Source: Candolleomyces eurysporus (taxonomy: Eukaryota; Basidiomycota; Agaricomycetes; Agaricales; Psathyrellaceae). From it: a stretch of 11,361 nt of DNA. Of the stretch, positions 7,487 through 11,361 are shown in pieces. Location of the stretch: positions 1 to 11,361 of the forward strand of contig JANBPK010000377.1 of NCBI GenBank assembly GCA_027579435.1, in the 5' to 3' direction. Every line of letters starts with the position of its first letter. The stretch's first letter is position 1. The notes under the pieces are model-generated. The model saw only the letters and a list, made by a program, of their open reading frames with translations, ran no database searches and was not told where the DNA came from. A program made the position numbers and the translations under genes.

Positions 7487-9463
7487 TCACTTCGCCAGGT
7501 CGGAAGTCCAAATCATGGAATACAATCGCGAATGATGGATGCTCCGGTTGGAAACCGTTGGAAAAGGTGGGAATCATGTCTACCAACGCTGGAATTCTAT
7601 CTGTCCAAAAATTGATACAACGTTCTCGAATACAACGGTTGATCATTGCCCTTCGATATCTGAGGTAAATGCGCAGCTAATTGTCCATAAAAGGGAGACT
7701 TGACGGTAGGCTCACCTCTCGGACGAGATAGGATTCCCGAGCTCACGGAATATAGCTTTCGCCACATTTTAAAGCTGAGTATCGCCGGCAACTTCTTCAT
7801 TTCTTCCATTTCCGAATAGCCATGCTTCCAAGATCAGAGAATTCCAAGTGATACCGCCCGAGCTTGCGACAAAACGAACGGCAATAGAGTTTAAGGGGGT
7901 TTGATCAAACAGAGGAGAGCAATGGATACACGTAAATGCTGTGGGAGGAGCAACAGGCCGCTCTTGGACCGAGATCAAGGATATCTAGCATGGAAAGTGA
8001 GAACAGAAGGTACAGCCATGAAAGAAGCAAAACCGACCGAGAACTCTTCATGTAGTTCCCGAGCCGGTATTCGGGATAGAATGTAGATTTGGACCCCCCT
8101 GTGCGAACGACCCTGGCCATAGTACAACAGGTACAAGGCTGATCATGGCAAACTTTGCATACCTGCACGAGCGAGAAAGCCAGTCGAGTTCAAGAGGAAG
8201 GGAATTTATCCAATTTAGCCCAGTCGCGTAAAAGGATTCGCAATCCAGGAGTATAGAGATTTCGATGAGACTGGGAAAACGGAGAGGAGGATTGGAGGTA
8301 TAGAATGAGAGGTACACATACGACTCCAGGCTTTTGCCGCAGAGATGGAGCAAGTTGATCCATTCATCCACGACACTCGAGGAATTATGTAGGCTTTGGT
8401 TTCCTTTTCCTTCTACTTCAGAGTTCCCCGCGAAACACTCGAGCGGAATCGCCGCGAAATTGGAGATCTGCATTCCCAAAACATCGAATTTCCTTCCTTT
8501 CCTTACCACCATCTACATTCCTGTATTTTCTGTTTCGACCTTGCCTATGCTATCAGCGCGATTAGGTGCCAAACGAGAATAGTACTCTTCCTTTCTCGAA
8601 GCTAGTACGGAGCCTGGTAATGAGGCATAGTCTGAATGTCGCGCGCTCATTCTTCATCAACGAGAAGAGAAGGTGCAGGATACTGGAATCTGAGATCTGA
8701 ATCGATGATAACGAGGGATTCAAGGCGTGCGTGCACTTCTCGAAGGAAAGTAGATTAAGGAGCCGGGGGAAAAGCGAACAAGCTATTAACCAACGGTACA
8801 TGTCAGGTTGTCCGACTTTGTCAGGAGCGGGAAGACGATGATGGAAGGTCGGTCGTTAAGCCAGCGGTGGTCTCGGTGCCTCAGTCCAAGGATTTAACGT
8901 ATCGAGGAAAAAAACGGATTATTCTCAAGCAATATTTTGAAGTCCTTGCCACAGCATTGCTCCGACCCCGGAGGCTTGAGTACTAGGTGAAAGAGGAGAT
9001 ACTTCCTAATTCGCGGGTAGCAGTGCCGTTGAAAAAGACTGGAAGCCTTAGACTGAGTGTTGGTCTGTACGTGGCCGATGACCAAATCGGGGTAGGGGGG
9101 ATCCCCTGTTATACGAGAGCTGAAGAGAGCTAGAGACATGGTGGGATGTTGTCGTTGATCTTTTTCGCTCTCGGTGAAGGAGTTTCTGTCCTCTGAGCCT
9201 GTGGTTGTGTTTCATCTGCTGAGGACACAGTGGTGGTGTTGAGGAGGAATCGGGTATGCCACTGGCAGCCCCAGCTTCTGATTCCGTTGCTCTATACCGG
9301 GCCGGCCGTAACGGCCTCACGTGAAGAGCGCAATTAGGCAAGTGCGCCCCTGTCCTCGGGTTTCATTGCGACCACCATCGTCCACGACTAATTCATAACT
9401 CATTCGCCTGCGGCTGCGGCCATGACCTAACCTCCTTCGAAGCTAGCGCACCAGTGGCTCAGA
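7487..9463 (-). other. Long stretch without a confident gene; minus-strand coding-like scraps
   Basis: No continuous gene can be supported. On the minus strand several ATG frames have protein-like hydrophobic spacing: 9139-8894 (81 aa, with FKILLENNPFFSSI), 8801-8562 (79 aa, with NPSLSSIQISDSSILHLLF) and 8512-8048 (154 aa, with KSLESYVYLSFYTSNPPL followed by RFPSLIEISIL). The LxSLxL and FPSLxEI spacing recalls the LRR-like part of agaric F-box proteins. No F-box, no start exon and no consistent set of splice sites link these frames, although a GCAG-GTATGC donor-like site lies near 8160. They may be a decayed LRR or F-box gene, or chance. The plus strand has only short frames. The last 120 bases (9340-9463) would be the promoter side of the P450 relic. 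Confidence 0.3.
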
Positions 9464-11011
9464 ATGCATGAACGCACCCTTTGCACTGTATCTGCTTACC
9501 TCTTAGTGCTCCCATTGGCCATTGAAAGCAAACCGAGCCTGCCCGACGCGCCGCTCCATGCATTCTTGAACGCCTTTTCTATTCCATCGTGCCTCTTGTG
9601 GCTTCTATTTCTTTGCTAAGGCCTGGGAAGCTTGATTATCCGCTATCGGCTCTCTCAATCCCACTTTCTCGCTGACTACCTAGCTCCTGTGATTTGCAAA
9701 GCCACGAAACTGTGGGGTGCTTTGGTAGCCCTGCGCGGTGACTCCCGTTGGTATGTCGAAGACCTCCATGATCTTTATGGACCTATAGTCTTGTGTTGGT
9801 AAGTCTCCTGACCGTAAAGCAACGCTGACGCATCCACCTGATTTCTTTATTTTCTTGAGATCCAAACGATTTAACGAACAATCATTTGCCGAAAAGGACG
9901 CGATTTCTCACATTCTCGGTTCTCAGTGCATNCCCCACAGACCCTCGTACGTTGTCGCTTGAACCGTAAATGCAGCTTTTGCCTATGTCTCTCTTGATCA
10001 GTCTAGGACGCCCGTCAGATCTGTCAAGGGTCGAATGACAAACCTAAGGACTCGCTCATTGACGTACGCGATAACAAGATTCATCAACAACTCAGAAAAG
10101 GGTGAATAACGCCTTCTCCGCCGGGCCTGTCAAGGACTATCAAAGACTACCTGAAATCCGTGGCAAGCAACTCCGCAACCACCTTCATTCACTCAGTGCC
10201 AAACCAGGCAAAGGCGACGGTACACCCGTTGGCTTTGCAAAACGGTTCAGCCGCTTTTCGTGAGTAGAAATCTAGCTGATTCGGTGGTTTTCACAACTGA
10301 ACCTTCCGAAGGTTCGACTTTAAGGCAGACCTTCCGTAAGTCTCCCATATCCACAGAATAGGGAACGGTCGTTCTAATTAGATCAAGCCGTGGGGGTCGC
10401 TGCGACGGTGACGTCTACGGATTTCTCACAGCAATGAACGAAGGAATGGAGTACGTACGATTCTCTATATTTTGTTTCGATTCCCAAAAACTGAAATTTC
10501 TATCACCTGTATCACACTGCCCGCTGTAATGCAACACGTACCCCAGATAAACCCGCTTATGTTATCCATCCCTTTCATCAGTTCGCGAATGCACACTTTT
10601 TCCTCGTCCGGCGTCCAACAGGCTAGAAATCGTGCTACAATGCGGAAAGACTTGTTCTACCATCTGGTATAGACCCGCCGAAGGAATCTTTTCTCAAATC
10701 ACTCAACTTCTGTAATGGTACGAGCTTCTCGCGGAATAAAGAGGCAGTTCTATTGCAGACCAGAGGGAGCTGACTAACTCGGATCGCTTGCTCACCGTGG
10801 TCCCTGGGGCTGACGCGACCGCAACAACGCTCTCTGCTATTTTGTGTTATCTCCTCTCCGACAGAAAGGTATATAATACATACCCTGCGCGCCGAGCTTG
10901 GCGAAGCATTCTCTCGTCGTCCATGGAATAATGACCCGATATCGAGACTGACAAACTCGGAAAGCTGACATACCTCAATTAAGCCGTACGTTCGATGAGA
11001 CAAGTTTGTGG
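9464..11011 (+). pseudogene. Cytochrome P450 pseudogene, N-terminal two thirds
   Basis: A microsomal P450 gene can be followed through about seven exon pieces. The relic starts at the ATG at 9464 with a hydrophobic anchor, then reads DLHDLYGPIV (about 9757-9790), AISHILGSQ (exon 9860-9946), KDSLIDVRDNKIHQQLRK (exon 10002-10259) then NNAFSAGPVKDYQ, FDFKADL (10312-10335), GFLTAMNEGME (10382-10450), IPFISSRMHTF with RKDLFYHL (about 10520-10666), and the I-helix stretch TVVPGADATATTLSAILCYLL (10794-10856), a variant of the AGxDTT oxygen-activation motif. KLGKLTYLN and a DETSLW word near 10993-11008 mark the K-helix ExxR region. Lesions include an in-frame TAA at 9617-9619, one extra base before the first intron, a stop and frameshift at about 10101-10105, shifts near 10872 and 10940, and TAA after TYLN. 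Introns keep GT donors, but acceptors include GAG and AAG. The heme-cysteine loop FxxGxxxCxG is absent. With so many breaks it cannot encode a working monooxygenase. Confidence 0.88.
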
Positions 11012-11361
11012 CGCTGATGATTCGACTAGAAATGAGGTTCTTCTTGGTCCCGCTGCTCCAACCCATCTGCAATGCGCAGTGTGTATTGGCTGTTGCCACT
11101 CGTTAGGGTTAGCTCGTTGCCTGGTGCATGTTGCTAACTGCTGTTGGCATACATGGACTAGTGCCGCTCGTCTCCACTCGCTCGTTGCCTGGTGCGATGC
11201 TACTAAATCTCGTTGTGGACGCGGCCTGGCACTCCTCGTTCAACTCACCGTTGTTACCTGTTTCACCCATAACCCTCGCCCAACCACCCACCACCGGTTT
11301 GCCCAATTGCCGGTTCCCGATTTGCCAGTGCAAATTTGCGGTTTGGCCGTTGGCCCGTGTC
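11012..11361. other. Non-coding right edge with a 16-bp direct repeat
   Basis: P450 similarity ends near 11011; the expected C-terminal third does not follow. The 16-mer GCTCGTTGCCTGGTGC occurs at 11112-11127 and 11180-11195, 68 bases apart, each followed by a similar ATGTTGCTAAC or GATGCTACTAA word, which suggests a small tandem duplication. The last 80 bases have a repetitive TTTGCC, TTGCCGG, TTTGCCAG and TTTGCGG texture. This could be the edge of a mobile element that cut off the P450 3' end, but no terminal repeat or element gene is visible before the window ends. Confidence 0.4.

Noticed and set aside
10635..11099. Minus-strand open frame of 154 codons
   Set aside because: It is antisense to the P450 I-helix and K-helix pieces, which are recognisable on the plus strand.
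11109..11333. Minus-strand open frame of 74 codons at the right edge
   Set aside because: It spans the short direct repeat and low-complexity sequence and has no motif.

Overview
The window looks like genomic DNA of a filamentous basidiomycete, most likely an Agaricomycete. The reasons are: several genes carry short spliceosomal introns of about 54-67 nt; there is a long F-box protein of the agaric type, with a coiled coil just before an LPPEIL F-box; there is a seven-helix fungal membrane protein cut by four small introns; and there is a microsomal cytochrome P450 relic with many small introns. No operons, Shine-Dalgarno sites, tRNA, rRNA or CRISPR were seen. The species cannot be named from the sequence.

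Layout, left to right. 1-284 is non-coding, with a GT-rich tract and short direct repeats. 285-670 is copy 1 of a diverged dispersed repeat. 671-1383 holds no recognisable gene. 1384-1873 (+) is a broken duplicate of the 3' third of an F-box gene. The intact F-box gene follows at 2256-3989 (+, no intron, 577 aa). Converging on it is a triosephosphate isomerase (TPI) gene body at 5098-4220 (-). It has five recognisable exons and canonical introns, but it lacks the N-terminal exon with the catalytic lysine and has one frameshift. 5099-5652 is unassigned. 5653-5883 is a coding-like stretch just past the stop codon of the next gene. 7150-5884 (-) is a five-exon gene for a 344-aa seven-helix membrane protein. 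Its upstream region holds copy 2 of the dispersed repeat (7181-7486), including a TATA-like box. 7487-9463 has only scattered coding-like scraps, mostly on the minus strand. 9464-11011 (+) is a P450 pseudogene with a readable exon order but several frameshifts and stops and no heme-binding end. 11012-11361 is non-coding with a short direct repeat.

The genes do not form a pathway. The F-box protein would be a substrate adaptor for SCF ubiquitin ligases, TPI belongs to glycolysis, the membrane protein has no known substrate, and the P450 is dead. The main theme is gene decay and local duplication: one intact F-box gene, one probably intact membrane protein gene, and three broken genes. Two ambiguous bases, each beside a homopolymer run, warn that some single frameshifts could be sequencing errors. 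The P450 and the F-box duplicate carry too many lesions for that explanation. I did not find a clearly new biological system.
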